Below, one piece after another: positions 26,844-39,832 of a stretch of 50,551 nucleotides of DNA. The notes beneath the pieces are model-generated. The model ran no database searches, was not told the origin of the DNA, and saw only the letters and a program-made list of their open reading frames with translations. The stretch is from Methylovulum sp. (GTDB lineage: Bacteria; Pseudomonadota; Gammaproteobacteria; Methylococcales; Methylomonadaceae): positions 1 to 50,551 of the forward strand of contig JAQTQZ010000023.1 in NCBI GenBank assembly GCA_028712695.1. The letters are read 5' to 3'. The translations under genes and the position numbers were made by a program. Position 1 is the first letter of the stretch, and every line of letters starts with the position of its first letter.

Positions 26844-28027
26844 TACCCCTTCAACTCGGTAATAAGCTGCCTAGAGATGGCTCTGGCCTCTTGGTCTGTC
26901 TTTAAGATGATGTCCAGACTATCCGCTTGTTTGACTGCAAATGCGGACATACACCGTTCAATAACAATAGGAATATCAGTGAAACGTATTTTTTCATTTA
27001 AAAATGCGTCGACCGCGATCTCATTAGCTGCATTTAACACGGTAGGTAATATACCGCCAGCATTTATAGCCTCATACGCCAAACGTAAGCAAGGGAAACG
27101 ATCAAAATCAGGTGCTTCAAAATCCATTCGTGCAACGGTAAAGATATTCAACGGCTCTGCTCCTGACTCAAAGCGTTCAGGCCATGCCAATGAATGGGCA
27201 ATGGGAATACGCATGTCAGGATTGCCTAATTGGGCAAGGACTGTGCCATCCACATAATCCACCATAGAATGGATAACGCTTTGCGGATGAATGACAACTT
27301 GGATTTGTTCAGGCTTCATGTTGAATAACAAACAGGCCTCAATCATCTCCAGGCCTTTATTCATCATTGTCGCTGAATCTACGGAAATCTTCTTGCCCAT
27401 ATCCCAATTAGGGTGGGCAACTGCTTGGGCGGGCGTGACATTAGCCAATTGGTCTAGCGGCATTTCCCGAAACGGCCCACCCGATGCGGTTAATAAAATA
27501 CGTCGCACTGGTTTTGCCTGCACACCGGTTTTATAGTCTGCCGGCATACATTGGAAAATTGCATTATGCTCGCTGTCAATAGGGAGCAATTGTGCCCCTG
27601 AAGCGGAAACGGCCTGCATAAAAATATCGCCCGACATCACCAACGCTTCTTTGTTGGCCAACAATACTGTCTTGCCCGCTTTTGCTGCGGCTAGGCTAGG
27701 CAATAAGCCCGCCGCACCGACAATGGCAGCCATAACTGAATCGACATTATCCAGTGTGGCAACTTGCTCCAACGCATCAGCGCCTGACAACACCTTAATG
27801 TCTGCAATTGTTGAGTTCACCAACAAGCCTTTAAAACCTTCTGCCTTGGCCTCATCGACGACGACAACATACTCAGGATGATGCGCTAAGCACTGTTTAT
27901 AGAGGGTATCTATATTTTTATTGGCGGTTAATGCGACAACCTTATATTTTTCTGGATGCCTACCCACAACATCCAATGTGCTGACGCCAATAGACCCGGT
28001 CGCACCGAGTATGCAGATACCTTTCAT
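26843..28027 (-). CDS. dxr: 1-deoxy-D-xylulose 5-phosphate reductoisomerase
   Basis: Second step of the MEP isoprenoid pathway, NADPH-dependent and Mg-dependent. The product is 394 residues. N-terminal Rossmann motif is [20 protein letters not shown] region [11 protein letters not shown], metal ligands in [13 protein letters not shown], and the flexible catalytic loop with [10 protein letters not shown]. The C-terminal four-helix domain ends in RQLITELKG. It overlaps cdsA upstream by 4 bases (ATGA) and rseP downstream by one, so the three are translationally coupled. ispC is the alternative symbol. Confidence 0.97.
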   Translation of the reverse strand: MKGICILGATGSIGVSTLDVVGRHPEKYKVVALTANKNIDTLYKQCLAHHPEYVVVVDEAKAEGFKGLLVNSTIADIKVLSGADALEQVATLDNVDSVMAAIVGAAGLLPSLAAAKAGKTVLLANKEALVMSGDIFMQAVSASGAQLLPIDSEHNAIFQCMPADYKTGVQAKPVRRILLTASGGPFREMPLDQLANVTPAQAVAHPNWDMGKKISVDSATMMNKGLEMIEACLLFNMKPEQIQVVIHPQSVIHSMVDYVDGTVLAQLGNPDMRIPIAHSLAWPERFESGAEPLNIFTVARMDFEAPDFDRFPCLRLAYEAINAGGILPTVLNAANEIAVDAFLNEKIRFTDIPIVIERCMSAFAVKQADSLDIILKTDQEARAISRQLITELKG

Positions 28028-28929
28028 TCAACCGCCCTTCGAATCAATAATACACCTGCATAAAAAAATGGTGCCGCCGCCGCAATACTGTCAATTCTAT
28101 CAAGTATGCCGCCGTGTCCGGGCAATAGGGAGCCGCTATCTTTTACGCCTCGCTGACGTTTCGCTAAACTGAAGAATAAATCGCCATAAATGGAAATTAA
28201 TACCGTCAGCACCGACAATAAAACTAAATCAAAAGCCGTTTGGTATTGCAACGCACCATAAGTGACATCTGCACCATAAGCAAATTTTAAAAATATATTC
28301 AAGCCGATAGCGCATACAGCAGCGGATGCTAATGCACCATACATACCCTGGACGGTTTTACCCGGACTGATTTCGGGTGACAACTTGACTGTCCCCCATT
28401 TTTTACCTGCAAAATAAGCAGCAACATCGGCAGCCCAAATCAAAATGAGAAAATACATCATCATTTCGGTGCCATAAAATGCCCTTAATCTGGATAAGAA
28501 CATCCATGCGGCAAGCAATACAAACCAGCCAATTAACATTTTATAAACGGGCTTAACCGTCATCTGTAAGGCTCCTGCCGGCGTTTTTCTGATCACTAGC
28601 ATCACCAGTATCCAAAACACTATCGGCGGAATAACAAGCCACTCCAATGCGCCAGAATAAGACCTCACATCAGTCCAATCAAAAACCGAGGCAATGACCT
28701 CAAGAATTTGTGTCCAGAAATGGATGCCTAACATAGGTAAAACCAACAACCCCAGAAACAAACCACGCTTCCATAGTGCGCTTATGCCTGCCAAATCACT
28801 CCATTCCCATGCTGCAACCAGCGCAATTAGTCCCAAAAGCAAAGAAAAATACTCCGAAGATAATTTAAACACTGCTAATGCTATCAGGGAGGCCAGGATT
28901 AATGCCGTTATAATTCGCTGTACTAACAT
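28024..28929 (-). CDS. cdsA: Phosphatidate cytidylyltransferase
   Basis: Inner-membrane enzyme making CDP-diacylglycerol for phospholipid synthesis. The 301-residue product has about eight membrane helices. The C-terminal signature [21 protein letters not shown], with the metal-binding Asp residues, is intact. It lies 26 bases after uppS and overlaps dxr by 4 bases. Confidence 0.96.
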   Translation of the reverse strand: MLVQRIITALILASLIALAVFKLSSEYFSLLLGLIALVAAWEWSDLAGISALWKRGLFLGLLVLPMLGIHFWTQILEVIASVFDWTDVRSYSGALEWLVIPPIVFWILVMLVIRKTPAGALQMTVKPVYKMLIGWFVLLAAWMFLSRLRAFYGTEMMMYFLILIWAADVAAYFAGKKWGTVKLSPEISPGKTVQGMYGALASAAVCAIGLNIFLKFAYGADVTYGALQYQTAFDLVLLSVLTVLISIYGDLFFSLAKRQRGVKDSGSLLPGHGGILDRIDSIAAAAPFFYAGVLLIRRAVE

Positions 28930-28955
28930 TTTTGAATAGGTAATTTAGTTAAAAG

Positions 28956-29723
28956 TTATAGGGTGACTAATTTATTAAGGATCTGTTCCCCGGTATGGCC
29001 AAAACGGCGTTGTCGTCCTTTAAAGCTAGTAATTGCCGCATCGAGTGCCTGCTGATCAAAATCCGGCCACAACAAGGGAGTAAAATACAATTCCGTATAG
29101 GCTAACTGCCATAACATAAAGTTACTTACGCGCTGCTCCCCCCCTGTTCTGATAAATAAATCAGGCTCTGGAATATCCGCCGTTGATAAATGCTGGTTAA
29201 TCAGTTGTTCAGTGATTTTTTGCGGCTCAAGCTCACCTGCCGCCATTTTATCAATTACCTGCTGGAATGCCTGGCACGTATCCCAACGACCGCCATAATT
29301 TGCCGCAATCACCAATGTCAACGCGGTATTGTTTTGTGTTTGGATTTCGCCTTGAGCCATTTTTTGCTGCAATTTTTCCGAAAACAAACTTCTGTCGCCA
29401 ATAAACCGAAGACGGATGTTGTTGCGGTCTAGCTTGTCCACTTCGCGCTGTAAAGTCGTCATAAAAAGCGCCATCAGCAAAGACACTTCTTCTTTAGGCC
29501 GCCGCCAGTTTTCGCTACTAAAGGCAAACAAAGTCAGCACTTCAATTTTTTGGGCCGCACAAGCTTCAACAATTTTCCTGACGGCCTTAACTCCCGCCTG
29601 ATGCCCGAAAGCACGTGGCATCAGCCTTTTTTCCGCCCACCGCCCATTGCCATCCATGATAATGGCGACGTGGCGGGGCATAGATCCATCTAACGGGTCA
29701 AAATCATCATTAGACATAGACAT
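28956..29723 (-). CDS. uppS: Undecaprenyl pyrophosphate synthase
   Basis: cis-Prenyltransferase making the C55 lipid carrier for peptidoglycan and O-antigen. The product is 255 residues. HVAIIMDGNGRWA contains the catalytic Asp and substrate-binding Gly-Asn-Gly-Arg-Trp. FAFSSENWRRPK follows, and PDLFIRTGGEQRVSNFMLWQ and YTELYFTPLLWPDF are the C-terminal isopentenyl diphosphate motifs. The start at 29723, 4 bases after the frr stop, lacks a strong ribosome site; the ATG two codons inside is possible. ispU is the alternative symbol. Confidence 0.96.
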   Translation of the reverse strand: MSMSNDDFDPLDGSMPRHVAIIMDGNGRWAEKRLMPRAFGHQAGVKAVRKIVEACAAQKIEVLTLFAFSSENWRRPKEEVSLLMALFMTTLQREVDKLDRNNIRLRFIGDRSLFSEKLQQKMAQGEIQTQNNTALTLVIAANYGGRWDTCQAFQQVIDKMAAGELEPQKITEQLINQHLSTADIPEPDLFIRTGGEQRVSNFMLWQLAYTELYFTPLLWPDFDQQALDAAITSFKGRQRRFGHTGEQILNKLVTL

Positions 29724-29727
29724 TGGA

Positions 29728-30285
29728 TTATATCGACAATAAATCGGCTTCTTTTGCTTCCAACAATTTCTCTATCTCTTTGACATATTGGTCGGTTAAT
29801 TTCTGAATTTTTTCTTCTGCTGCACGCGCATCGTCTTCGGAAATAAGTTTTTCCTTTAACGTGTCTTTTATTTCTGAATTAGCGTCACGGCGAATATTCC
29901 TAACCGCTACACGACCATTTTCAGCTTCGTGCTTAACCACTTTGACCAAGCCACGACGGCGTTCTTCAGTAAGTGCCGGTAATGGAATACGGATAGTCAT
30001 ACCATTAGTTGCCGGATTCAAACCTAAATCGGATTTTAAAATAGCTTTTTCAATCGCCTGAACCATACCTTTTTCCCAAGGGGTAATGGTTAAGGTGCGG
30101 GCATCTTCAACGGCAACATTAGCCACTTGAGATAATGCCGATTCGGTGCCGTAATAAGAGACGCTAATTTGATCCAACAAGCTCGGATGTGCCCGCCCCG
30201 TCCTTATTTTTGAGAATTCGTGTTTTAACGCTTCTATGCTTTTGCCCATACGGGTCGCCGCATTTTGCTGAATATCATTTATCAT
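29728..30285 (-). CDS. frr: Ribosome recycling factor
   Basis: With EF-G it splits post-termination ribosomes. The ATG at 30285 ([21 protein letters not shown]) gives 185 residues, the standard length; the upstream start adds six. Conserved [49 protein letters not shown] and the terminal helix ending in KEADLLSI are all visible. It lies 10 bases after pyrH. Confidence 0.97.
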   Translation of the reverse strand: MINDIQQNAATRMGKSIEALKHEFSKIRTGRAHPSLLDQISVSYYGTESALSQVANVAVEDARTLTITPWEKGMVQAIEKAILKSDLGLNPATNGMTIRIPLPALTEERRRGLVKVVKHEAENGRVAVRNIRRDANSEIKDTLKEKLISEDDARAAEEKIQKLTDQYVKEIEKLLEAKEADLLSI

Positions 30286-30295
30286 TGTCTGCTCC

Positions 30296-31009
30296 TCATT
30301 CAATCAGAGAACCTATGTCTTCGCCCATCATTAGGCGCATAACCGCACCTTGTTCAAACACGTTCATGACCCGCATGGGCATATTGTTCTCTTTACACAA
30401 AACTAGTGCGGTAGTGTCCATAACATTAAGCCGCTGATCAAGCGCCTCGTCATAAGTCAACCGGGGATAAAACAGTGCATCTTTCACTTTTTCAGGATCA
30501 GCTGAATAAACACCTTTAACTTTAGTCGCCTTAATCATTAGCTCGGCATTTATTTCAATGGCCCTAAGGCTCGCCGCTGAGTCAGTCGTGAAAAAAGGAT
30601 TTCCAGTACCCGCAGCAAAAATGACCACGCGCCCTTTTTCAAGATGCCTAATCGCCCTACGACGGATATAGTCCTCACACACTTGATTAATTTTAAGTGC
30701 GGACATCACCCTGGCCTGCAACCCCAAATGCTCAAGCGCATCTTGCATAGCCAAAGCATTGATCACGGTGGCCAGCATGCCCATTTGATCGCCGGTCACC
30801 CTGTCTAAGCCTTCGGAGGCCTTTTCGGCACCACGCAAAATATTGCCACCTCCGATAACCAGGCCAACCTGTACACCGACTTCGCACAACTCTTTTATTT
30901 CAATGGCAAGTCGTTTAACAATATCAGCATCGATACTGCCGCCTGCCTGACTCATTAACGCTTCACCGCTTAATTTAAGTAAAATTCTCTGGCAAATCAG
31001 CTTAGTCAT
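30296..31009 (-). CDS. pyrH: Uridylate kinase
   Basis: Phosphorylates UMP to UDP; hexameric amino-acid-kinase-fold enzyme, GTP-activated and UTP-inhibited in the family. The product is 237 residues: KLSGEAL at the N-terminus, [10 protein letters not shown] for phosphate binding, [30 protein letters not shown], and C-terminal [18 protein letters not shown]. It lies between tsf and frr, the standard order. Confidence 0.97.
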   Translation of the reverse strand: MTKLICQRILLKLSGEALMSQAGGSIDADIVKRLAIEIKELCEVGVQVGLVIGGGNILRGAEKASEGLDRVTGDQMGMLATVINALAMQDALEHLGLQARVMSALKINQVCEDYIRRRAIRHLEKGRVVIFAAGTGNPFFTTDSAASLRAIEINAELMIKATKVKGVYSADPEKVKDALFYPRLTYDEALDQRLNVMDTTALVLCKENNMPMRVMNVFEQGAVMRLMMGEDIGSLIE

Positions 31010-31070
31010 AATATTATCGGGGGTATTTGCGTGGATTGAATAGCCTTAGTGTTAGATAAACACCTGCCGT

Positions 31071-31958
31071 TTAGCTACCTCTTACTTGCGCCATAACTTC
31101 TTCGGCAAAATTTTCTTCTTTTTTCTCTATCCCTTCACCCACTTCAAAACGGCTGAAACGAATGACCGCATTACCTTTTGACGCAACCAGCTTACCAACC
31201 GTAACTTTATCATCTTTGATAAACGGCTGACCTAACAAGGTCACTTCAGCAAGGAATTTGCTGATCCGTCCAACCACCATCTTCTCAATGATTTCGGCTG
31301 GTTTACCACTTTCTGCAGCTTGAGCGGCAAAAATTTCTTTCTCTTTTTCAATTGTTTCTGCAGAAACTTGTTCATCAGAAACACAAATGGGTTTGCTAGC
31401 GGCAATGTGCATTGCGACATCTTTACCTAACTCGCCGTCAACAGCAGCCAATTCAACAATAACGCCTATTTTGTTGCCATGTAAATAACAGGCGGTACCA
31501 CCTTCAGCCGTTTGGTATTTTTCAAAGCGTCTAATGGTAATATTTTCACCCAGCTTTGAAATCAGCCCGCGACGCATCTCATCAACTGTCACACCATCTT
31601 CCAATGGCATAGCCAGCAATTGTTCTTCTGTCTGGACATCCGCATTTAACAAACCGAGAGCAACGCTATTAACGAAACTGACAAAATCATCTGCTTTAGC
31701 AACAAAATCGGTTTCACAGTTAATATCAACAATTGCCACCGCTTTGCCATCATCACTGACTTTTACACCAATAATGCCTTCAGCGGCAATACGGCCGGAT
31801 TTTTTATCGGCTTTGGCAAGACCAGATTTACGCATGTTTTCAATGGCCAGTTCCATGTCGCCATTAGCTTCAACAAGTGCCTTTTTGCACTCCATCATGC
31901 CAGAACCGGTTCTTTCACGCAGTTCCTTAACCATTCCCGCACTAATATTGATAGTCAT
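31071..31958 (-). CDS. tsf: Elongation factor Ts
   Basis: Nucleotide exchange factor for EF-Tu. The product is 295 residues. The N-terminal UBA-like domain has VKELRERTGSGMMECKKAL, the core contains the TDF motif region (INCETDFVAKADDF), and the coiled-coil dimerisation domain precedes GEGIEKKEENFAEEV. Separated from rpsB by an interval with an attenuator-type hairpin. Confidence 0.97.
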   Translation of the reverse strand: MTINISAGMVKELRERTGSGMMECKKALVEANGDMELAIENMRKSGLAKADKKSGRIAAEGIIGVKVSDDGKAVAIVDINCETDFVAKADDFVSFVNSVALGLLNADVQTEEQLLAMPLEDGVTVDEMRRGLISKLGENITIRRFEKYQTAEGGTACYLHGNKIGVIVELAAVDGELGKDVAMHIAASKPICVSDEQVSAETIEKEKEIFAAQAAESGKPAEIIEKMVVGRISKFLAEVTLLGQPFIKDDKVTVGKLVASKGNAVIRFSRFEVGEGIEKKEENFAEEVMAQVRGS

Positions 31959-31987
31959 CGTCTGTTTTTCCTCAAGTTATTGTCACT

Positions 31988-32014
31988 ATAAAAACGCCCC
32001 CATAAGGAGGCGTT
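31988..32014 (-). terminator. Attenuator-like hairpin between rpsB and tsf
   Basis: On the minus strand AACGCCTCC (32014-32006) pairs with GGGGGCGTT (32001-31993) through a TTAT loop, one T-G wobble, followed by a short T run. It should cause partial termination so that S2 is expressed more than EF-Ts, as in the E. coli rpsB-tsf operon. Confidence 0.82.
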
Positions 32015-32077
32015 CTTTATTATCTTAAATCTAACCACCCAACTACAGACCATCGTCTGCAAATATCAATAAAGCAT

Positions 32078-32821
32078 TTATTCCGCTGCTTCTTCAACAA
32101 AGTCATCGGCTTCCGCTTTAGCTGACAGACCCAATGTGGCAGCCTTAGCATCTTGTACTGCTGCGCAAGCACTTTCACAATAGAGTTTAACGGCACGTAT
32201 TGAATCGTCATTACCAGGGATGACATAATCAATTTTTTCTGGTGAGTTATTAGAATCCACCACGCCTACCACTGGAATCCCCAGTTTCTTGGCTTCCATA
32301 ATGGCATTTTTTTCATAACCCACATCCAGAATAAAAATGACATCAGGCACGCCTTTCATGTCCTTAATTCCGCCCAGACTGCGCTCCAGCTTTTCCAGTT
32401 CCCGTTCCATTCCCAACGCTTCTTTTTTGCCAAAGCGTTGATAAAGCGTACCGTCCGCTTTCATAGCTTCCAGTTCTTTAAGGCGGTTGATTGATTTTTT
32501 GATCGTTTTAAAGTTGGTCAGCATCCCACCCAACCAACGATGGTTTACATAGGGCATACCACAACGTGCCGCTTCTTCAGCAACCACTTTGCGCGCCGCT
32601 TTTTTAGTGCCTACAAACAAAATAGTGCCTTTGTTTGCCGCCATTTGACTCAAATAATTCATTGCGTCATTAAACATTGGAAGTGTTTTTTCCAAATCAA
32701 TGATATGGATTTTGTTACGGGCGCCGAACAAATACATACCCATTTTTGGGTTCCAATAACGGGTTTGGTGACCAAAGTGGACACCCGCTTCAATCATTTG
32801 ACGCATGGATACTGCTGCCAT
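32078..32821 (-). CDS. rpsB: Ribosomal protein S2
   Basis: Small-subunit protein, 247 residues. [22 protein letters not shown] opens the protein; [31 protein letters not shown] and [16 protein letters not shown] are the family motifs. The ribosome site TAGGAG precedes the ATG. In gammaproteobacteria S2 represses its own mRNA through the leader; a perfect hairpin sits just upstream. Confidence 0.98.
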   Translation of the reverse strand: MAAVSMRQMIEAGVHFGHQTRYWNPKMGMYLFGARNKIHIIDLEKTLPMFNDAMNYLSQMAANKGTILFVGTKKAARKVVAEEAARCGMPYVNHRWLGGMLTNFKTIKKSINRLKELEAMKADGTLYQRFGKKEALGMERELEKLERSLGGIKDMKGVPDVIFILDVGYEKNAIMEAKKLGIPVVGVVDSNNSPEKIDYVIPGNDDSIRAVKLYCESACAAVQDAKAATLGLSAKAEADDFVEEAAE

Positions 32822-35203
<2,382 letters not shown>

Positions 35204-35313
35204 CGCCAAGCGCGTTTTTTATTGGCTTCGCATTTCGTGGCTATCGCTATAGAACCCCGTTTTTTTTACTGAAGACAACCCCTCCATTCACAATCACTTA
35301 ACCTTAAAAAAAC

Positions 35314-36396
35314 ATGACAACCACTTTATTTTCACCGCTTAAATTAGGCGCCTTCCTGTTGCCTAACCGTATAGTGATGGCACCGTTGACCCGCATGCGT
35401 GCACCGGAAAACATCCCCACCGAACTGATGGCGACCTACTACCGGCAACGCGCCAGTGCCGGACTGATCATTTCCGAAGCAACCCCCATTTCGCCGCAAG
35501 GTATCGGCTATCCAGCCGTCCCCTGCATTTACACCGAGCAACAGATCATAGGCTGGCAACGCGTTACAGAAGCCGTGCATGCAGAAAACGGGCGTATTTT
35601 TTTGCAGCTTTGGCATGTCGGGCGCATTTCCCACCCTGATTTTCATCAGGGCGAATTACCAGTTGCACCATCGGCCATTGCCGCAAAAGGCGAAGCAATC
35701 ACACCAACGGGCATGCAGCCTTTTGTCCAACCCCGTGCGTTGGCCATTGGTGAAATCCCTACCATTGTCGAACATTATCGCAAAGCCGCTGAAAACGCCC
35801 TTACCGCCGGTTTTGATGGGGTCGAAATCCATGGTGCCAATGGCTATTTACTGGATCAGTTTTTACGGGATGGCACAAACCAGCGCACCGATAGCTATGG
35901 CGGCAACATCGAAAACCGTTGCCGCTTATTATTAGAAGTCGCCGCAGCGGTTGTTGCTGCATGCGGCGCTGAGCGGGTAGGCATCCGCTTATCACCTAGC
36001 GGCACGTTTAATGATATGGGCGATAGCAATCCAGAAGCCTTGTTTGTCTATCTGCTGAATCAACTCAGCGGCTTAAATCTGGCCTATCTGCATATTATTG
36101 ACGCGCTGGAAGGCGATATTCGGCACGGTGCAAAAGTCGTGGACTTGGCCGTTTTACGCAAGGCATATCAAGGCAATCTGATTGTGTGCGGCGGCTATGA
36201 TTATGCGCGGGCGGAACACGCCATTACTGACAACTTGGCAGATGCCGTGGCGTTTGGGCAATTGTATATCGCCAACCCTGACCTAGTGGAACGTTTCAAA
36301 TCAAATACGCCACTGAACATGCCTGATCCGACCACTTTTTATGGCGGTAATGAAGCGGGCTACACCGATTATCCTATTTGGCAACCCGCAACCTGA
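35314..36396 (+). CDS. Old Yellow Enzyme family ene-reductase (NemA-like)
   Basis: FMN-dependent NAD(P)H oxidoreductase of 360 residues, TIM barrel. N-terminal FSPLKLGAFLLPNRIVMAPLTRMRA and LQLWHVGRISHP are typical, as is the substrate/FMN site GFDGVEIHGANGYLLDQFLRDG followed by RTDSYGGNIENR. Members reduce N-ethylmaleimide, nitroesters and enones; the physiological substrate is usually unknown. It is a single gene converging on mtkB, with a shared hairpin between them. Confidence 0.93.
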   Translation: MTTTLFSPLKLGAFLLPNRIVMAPLTRMRAPENIPTELMATYYRQRASAGLIISEATPISPQGIGYPAVPCIYTEQQIIGWQRVTEAVHAENGRIFLQLWHVGRISHPDFHQGELPVAPSAIAAKGEAITPTGMQPFVQPRALAIGEIPTIVEHYRKAAENALTAGFDGVEIHGANGYLLDQFLRDGTNQRTDSYGGNIENRCRLLLEVAAAVVAACGAERVGIRLSPSGTFNDMGDSNPEALFVYLLNQLSGLNLAYLHIIDALEGDIRHGAKVVDLAVLRKAYQGNLIVCGGYDYARAEHAITDNLADAVAFGQLYIANPDLVERFKSNTPLNMPDPTTFYGGNEAGYTDYPIWQPAT

Positions 36397-36418
36397 CAAA
36401 AGACGGCAAACTTCAAAG

Positions 36419-36446
36419 CCACTTGCATCGGCCGAGATGCAGGTGG
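36419..36446. terminator. Bidirectional hairpin between the ene-reductase and mtkB
   Basis: CCACTTGCATC (36419-36429) pairs with GATGCAGGTGG (36436-36446), one wobble, 6-base loop. It is centred between two converging genes. T runs are poor on both sides. Confidence 0.65.
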
Positions 36447-36458
36447 TATGAATAAAAA

Positions 36459-37346
36459 CTATAACTTAGCAAGCACCTCGGCAACCGTCTTGCCCATTGC
36501 TGCAGGTGTTGGGCAAATCGTTATGCCTAATTCTTTGAGGATGGCAACTTTTTCCGCCGCACTTTCACCCGCCGAGGAAATGATTGCACCCGCATGCCCC
36601 ATACGCCGACCTTCGGGGGCGGTCAAACCGGCAATATAAGCAACTACAGGCTTCGTCATGTGCGCTTTAGCAAACAATCCCGCTTCCACTTCTTGCGGGC
36701 CGCCGATTTCGCCAATCATCAGCACCACTTTAGTTTCCGGATCCTGCTCGAATTTTTCCAAAATGTCACGGTGTGAGCTGCCGTTAATCGGATCACCGCC
36801 AATGCCTACCGAACTGGAAATACCGATACCCAAACGCTTCATCTGATCTGCCGCTTCATAACCTAACGTACCGGAACGGCCAACAATACCGACATTGCCT
36901 TGCATATAAATATGTCCCGGCATGATACCGAGCATCGCACGCCCAGGACTGATAGTGCCGGCACAATTAGGACCCGTCAAAAACATGCGCTCTTCCACAG
37001 GGAAACGACGCAAAAAGTTTTTTACCGTCATCATATCTTGAGTGGGGATACCATCAGTGATAGCCACACAATATTTTATGCCAGCATCAGCGGCTTCCAT
37101 GATGGAATCGGCGGCGAACGCAGGAGGCACAAACACGATACTGGCTTCAGCACCCGACTGCTGGACAGCCTCTTTGACAGTATTGAATACAGGCAACCCC
37201 AAATGCGTTTGCCCGCCTTTACCGGGCGTGACGCCACCAACCACGTTGGAGCCATAATTGATCATGTCTTGGGCATGAAAACTACCGATTTTTCCGGTAA
37301 AACCCTGGACAATGATACGGGTGGTTTCGTTAATTAAAATAGCCAT
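36459..37346 (-). CDS. mtkB: Malate thiokinase, small (CoA-binding) subunit
   Basis: With MtkA it activates malate to malyl-CoA using ATP and CoA, in the serine cycle. The product is 295 residues and closely resembles succinyl-CoA ligase alpha: IVQGFTGKIGSFHAQDMI near the N-terminus, GTISPGRAMLGIMPG, and the phosphohistidine His251 in MGHAGAI. The choice of malate thiokinase over succinyl-CoA synthetase rests on its position directly after mtkA and mcl and across from sga and hpr. It starts 9 bases after mtkA. Confidence 0.92.
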   Translation of the reverse strand: MAILINETTRIIVQGFTGKIGSFHAQDMINYGSNVVGGVTPGKGGQTHLGLPVFNTVKEAVQQSGAEASIVFVPPAFAADSIMEAADAGIKYCVAITDGIPTQDMMTVKNFLRRFPVEERMFLTGPNCAGTISPGRAMLGIMPGHIYMQGNVGIVGRSGTLGYEAADQMKRLGIGISSSVGIGGDPINGSSHRDILEKFEQDPETKVVLMIGEIGGPQEVEAGLFAKAHMTKPVVAYIAGLTAPEGRRMGHAGAIISSAGESAAEKVAILKELGITICPTPAAMGKTVAEVLAKL

Positions 37347-37355
37347 CTGATTTCC

Positions 37356-38543
37356 TTAACCTTGAGCCCATTGTGCGGCAACTTCATTACGTGCTTGCAC
37401 CGCTTTTTCAGCCGCTTCCGCCAGCGTTTCCGCAGTAATGATCGGCAAACCGCTTTCTCTGATGATGCGCTGGCCTTCTTCGACGTTAGTTCCTGATAAT
37501 CTGACGATGAGAGGAATTTTCATATCAATTTTTTTGACCGCCTGCACCACACCTTCAGCTATCCAATCGCAACGGTTGATGCCGGCAAAAATATTCACCA
37601 ACATCGCCTTAACATTTTTATCTGCCAATACCAAGCGAAAAGCCTTTTCAGTGCGCTCAGCCGACGCGCCACCTCCGACATCGAGGAAGTTAGCCGGTTC
37701 GCCGCCCGCCAGCTTGATCATGTCCATAGTTGCCATTGCCAAACCCGCACCGTTAATCATGCAGCCGATGTCGCCATCAAGGCCAACATAGCTTAAGCCG
37801 CGGTCAGCAGCGGCGGTTTCACGGGGGTCTTCTTGGGTTTTATCACGCAGTTCGGAAATTTTCTGCTGCCGGAACAACGCGTTTTCATCAAAGCCCATTT
37901 TTGCATCCAGCGCCAACAATTCACCGCTACGAGTCATCACCAACGGGTTGATTTCCAGCATGTTGGCATCCAGATCACGTAGGGCGCGGTAACAGCCTTT
38001 GATGGTTTTGACGGCATGGCTCATGATTTCGGCATCCAAGCCTAAAGCAAATGCCATTTCCCGCGCTTGATAAGCTTGCAAGCCCACGGAGGGTTCAATG
38101 TAGATTTTAGTGATCGCTTCGGGATTGGTGACGGCAAGCTCTTCGATATCCATACCGCCTTGCGCCGAACCCACCATCACAATGCGCTCGGCACTGCGGT
38201 CAACCAAAAAACAGAAATACATTTCCTTGACAATATCAGTGCCCGCTTCAACATACAACCTGCCGCAGACTTTTCCGGCAGGGCCGGTCTGATGCGTTAC
38301 CAGGCGTTTACCCAGCAGTGCCTCAGCCGCAGCTTCCACTTCATCATGCGTCTTACAGATCTTAATGCCGCCCGCTTTGCCTCGGGCACCGGAATGGATC
38401 TGTGCTTTAACCGCCCAAACCGTGCCACCAATTTCACGGGTGCGTTGTACGGCATCTTCGGGACTATAAGCCAACCCCCCTTCAGCGATTTTTACACCAT
38501 AACTGCTTAATAATTCTTTCGCTTGATATTCATGAATATCCAC
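37356..38543 (-). CDS. mtkA: Malate thiokinase, large (ATP-grasp) subunit
   Basis: ATP-grasp subunit of the malyl-CoA synthetase, 395 residues, similar to succinyl-CoA ligase beta. Starts with GTG at 38543 and GGAG-type ribosome site: [17 protein letters not shown]. The ATP-grasp region has [17 protein letters not shown], and the Mg and ligand site is [18 protein letters not shown] and [17 protein letters not shown] follow. The C-terminal flavodoxin-like half contains [16 protein letters not shown] succinyl-CoA synthetase role cannot be excluded without biochemistry. Confidence 0.93.
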   Translation of the reverse strand: MDIHEYQAKELLSSYGVKIAEGGLAYSPEDAVQRTREIGGTVWAVKAQIHSGARGKAGGIKICKTHDEVEAAAEALLGKRLVTHQTGPAGKVCGRLYVEAGTDIVKEMYFCFLVDRSAERIVMVGSAQGGMDIEELAVTNPEAITKIYIEPSVGLQAYQAREMAFALGLDAEIMSHAVKTIKGCYRALRDLDANMLEINPLVMTRSGELLALDAKMGFDENALFRQQKISELRDKTQEDPRETAAADRGLSYVGLDGDIGCMINGAGLAMATMDMIKLAGGEPANFLDVGGGASAERTEKAFRLVLADKNVKAMLVNIFAGINRCDWIAEGVVQAVKKIDMKIPLIVRLSGTNVEEGQRIIRESGLPIITAETLAEAAEKAVQARNEVAAQWAQG

Positions 38544-38635
38544 AGCGTCTCCTTCGTCAATTACTTAAAGTTTTACGTTACAAAGCACAAGCAGCACAGG
38601 CGAAAGTCTCGCTATGGCTTATCAATCCCTGCACC

Positions 38636-39589
38636 TTAATTTTTTGTTTTTGCGGCAATGGCTTCAGCCGCCCTCACCACATTATTAGCCATCCGTTCTG
38701 ATGCCGCATCTATTAACCGGCCATCCAACGCCGCCGCACCTTTACCTTGCGCCGCCGCTTCCTGCAATGCGACAAGAATCCGTTGTGCTTTTTCAACCTC
38801 AGCAGTTAGCGGGGTAAAAATTTCGTTAGCCAGAGCCACTTGCGACGGATGAATCGCCCATTTGCCTTCACAGCCTAATGCTGCAGCACGTCTGGCTGCC
38901 AACTTGAAGCCGTCAGGATCTTTGAAATCGCCAAAAGGCCCATCAATCGGGCGTAACCCATACGCCCGACAGGCAACCGTCATACGGCTAATGGCGAAGT
39001 GCCACTGGTCGCCAGGATAATCAGGGTTCAAACCACCGATGTTAGTCGTCCGGGCACGGTTGCTGGCGGCATAATCGGCTACGCCAAAATGCAGCGCTTC
39101 CAAACGGCCACAAGCGCCTTGACGGGCAATGTCCTCAACATTTGCCATGCCCAAGGCAGTTTCAATCAACGCTTCGATGCCTATTTTATTTTTCAGGCCT
39201 TGTTGCATTTCCAACTGATTAAGCATTGCCTCAACCATGTACACATCACCGTACACACCCACTTTAGGGATTAAAATGGTGTCGATTTTACTGCCCGCCT
39301 GTTCAACCAAATCAACCACGTCCCGCACCATGTATTGGGTATCCAAGCCATTGATCCGCACTGAAACAGTAATGCCATGCCCTTGCCAATCAAGGTCATT
39401 TATAGCTTCAATAATGTTTTTGCGGGCGCGTAATTTATCATCGGGAGCCACGGCATCTTCAAGATCCAAAAAAATGAAATCCGCACCACTTTTCAGGGCT
39501 TTTTCGAACATCTCAGGGTTTGAGCCTGGAACCGCCAATTCACAGCGTTGGACGCGTTGCACCGACGCTGTATATAAAGTGTGACTCAT
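38636..39589 (-). CDS. mcl: Malyl-CoA lyase
   Basis: Splits malyl-CoA to acetyl-CoA and glyoxylate, the carbon-releasing step of the serine cycle. The ATG at 39589 has GAGGAA upstream and gives 317 residues; a TTG one codon earlier is possible. CitE-like TIM barrel: RCELAVPGSNPEMFEKAL, IFLDLEDAVAPDDK (metal-binding Asp/Glu), RINGLDT, LIPKVGV, IGIEALIETALGM, ACRAYGLRPIDGPFGDFKDPDGF, and GCEGKWAIHPSQVALAN. The overall sequence matches the Methylobacterium enzyme very well. It is the first gene of the minus-strand trio mcl-mtkA-mtkB. Confidence 0.95.
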   Translation of the reverse strand: MSHTLYTASVQRVQRCELAVPGSNPEMFEKALKSGADFIFLDLEDAVAPDDKLRARKNIIEAINDLDWQGHGITVSVRINGLDTQYMVRDVVDLVEQAGSKIDTILIPKVGVYGDVYMVEAMLNQLEMQQGLKNKIGIEALIETALGMANVEDIARQGACGRLEALHFGVADYAASNRARTTNIGGLNPDYPGDQWHFAISRMTVACRAYGLRPIDGPFGDFKDPDGFKLAARRAAALGCEGKWAIHPSQVALANEIFTPLTAEVEKAQRILVALQEAAAQGKGAAALDGRLIDAASERMANNVVRAAEAIAAKTKN

Positions 39590-39592
39590 CAA

Positions 39593-39832
39593 TATTCCTC
39601 ATTTCATTGATAACGCGCTGACCTTCCAGTGCGAGGTGGTTGCTTGGGTTACCCAAAGCCAAAATAAATCGACCATTCTACTTTTAGAGCGATTAATGTC
39701 AATTTTTAGTAAAAAATCAAATCTTGCTGATTAGTAACGGCTATGTCATTATTGCCAGTTTTTTGGACTTTAGCTTTTTTCCATAGCTATTTTAATCAAT
39801 CATTCAACCACTTAAACCATAGAAGGCACATC
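39593..39832. promoter_or_regulatory. Divergent control region between mcl-mtkAB and sga-hpr, with a palindrome
   Basis: 240 bases between the two divergent serine-cycle units. A 13-bp perfect palindrome TTGGGT-T-ACCCAA lies at 39644-39656, extendable to GC at both ends with one extra A on the right. It is an operator candidate for joint control of both units. No clear promoter hexamers were assigned. Confidence 0.5.

Noticed and set aside
36459-38543. Annotation of mtkB/mtkA as sucD/sucC (TCA cycle succinyl-CoA synthetase)
   Set aside because: Sequence families overlap, but the genes sit directly behind malyl-CoA lyase and opposite sga, with no other TCA gene nearby; malate thiokinase is the better fit.
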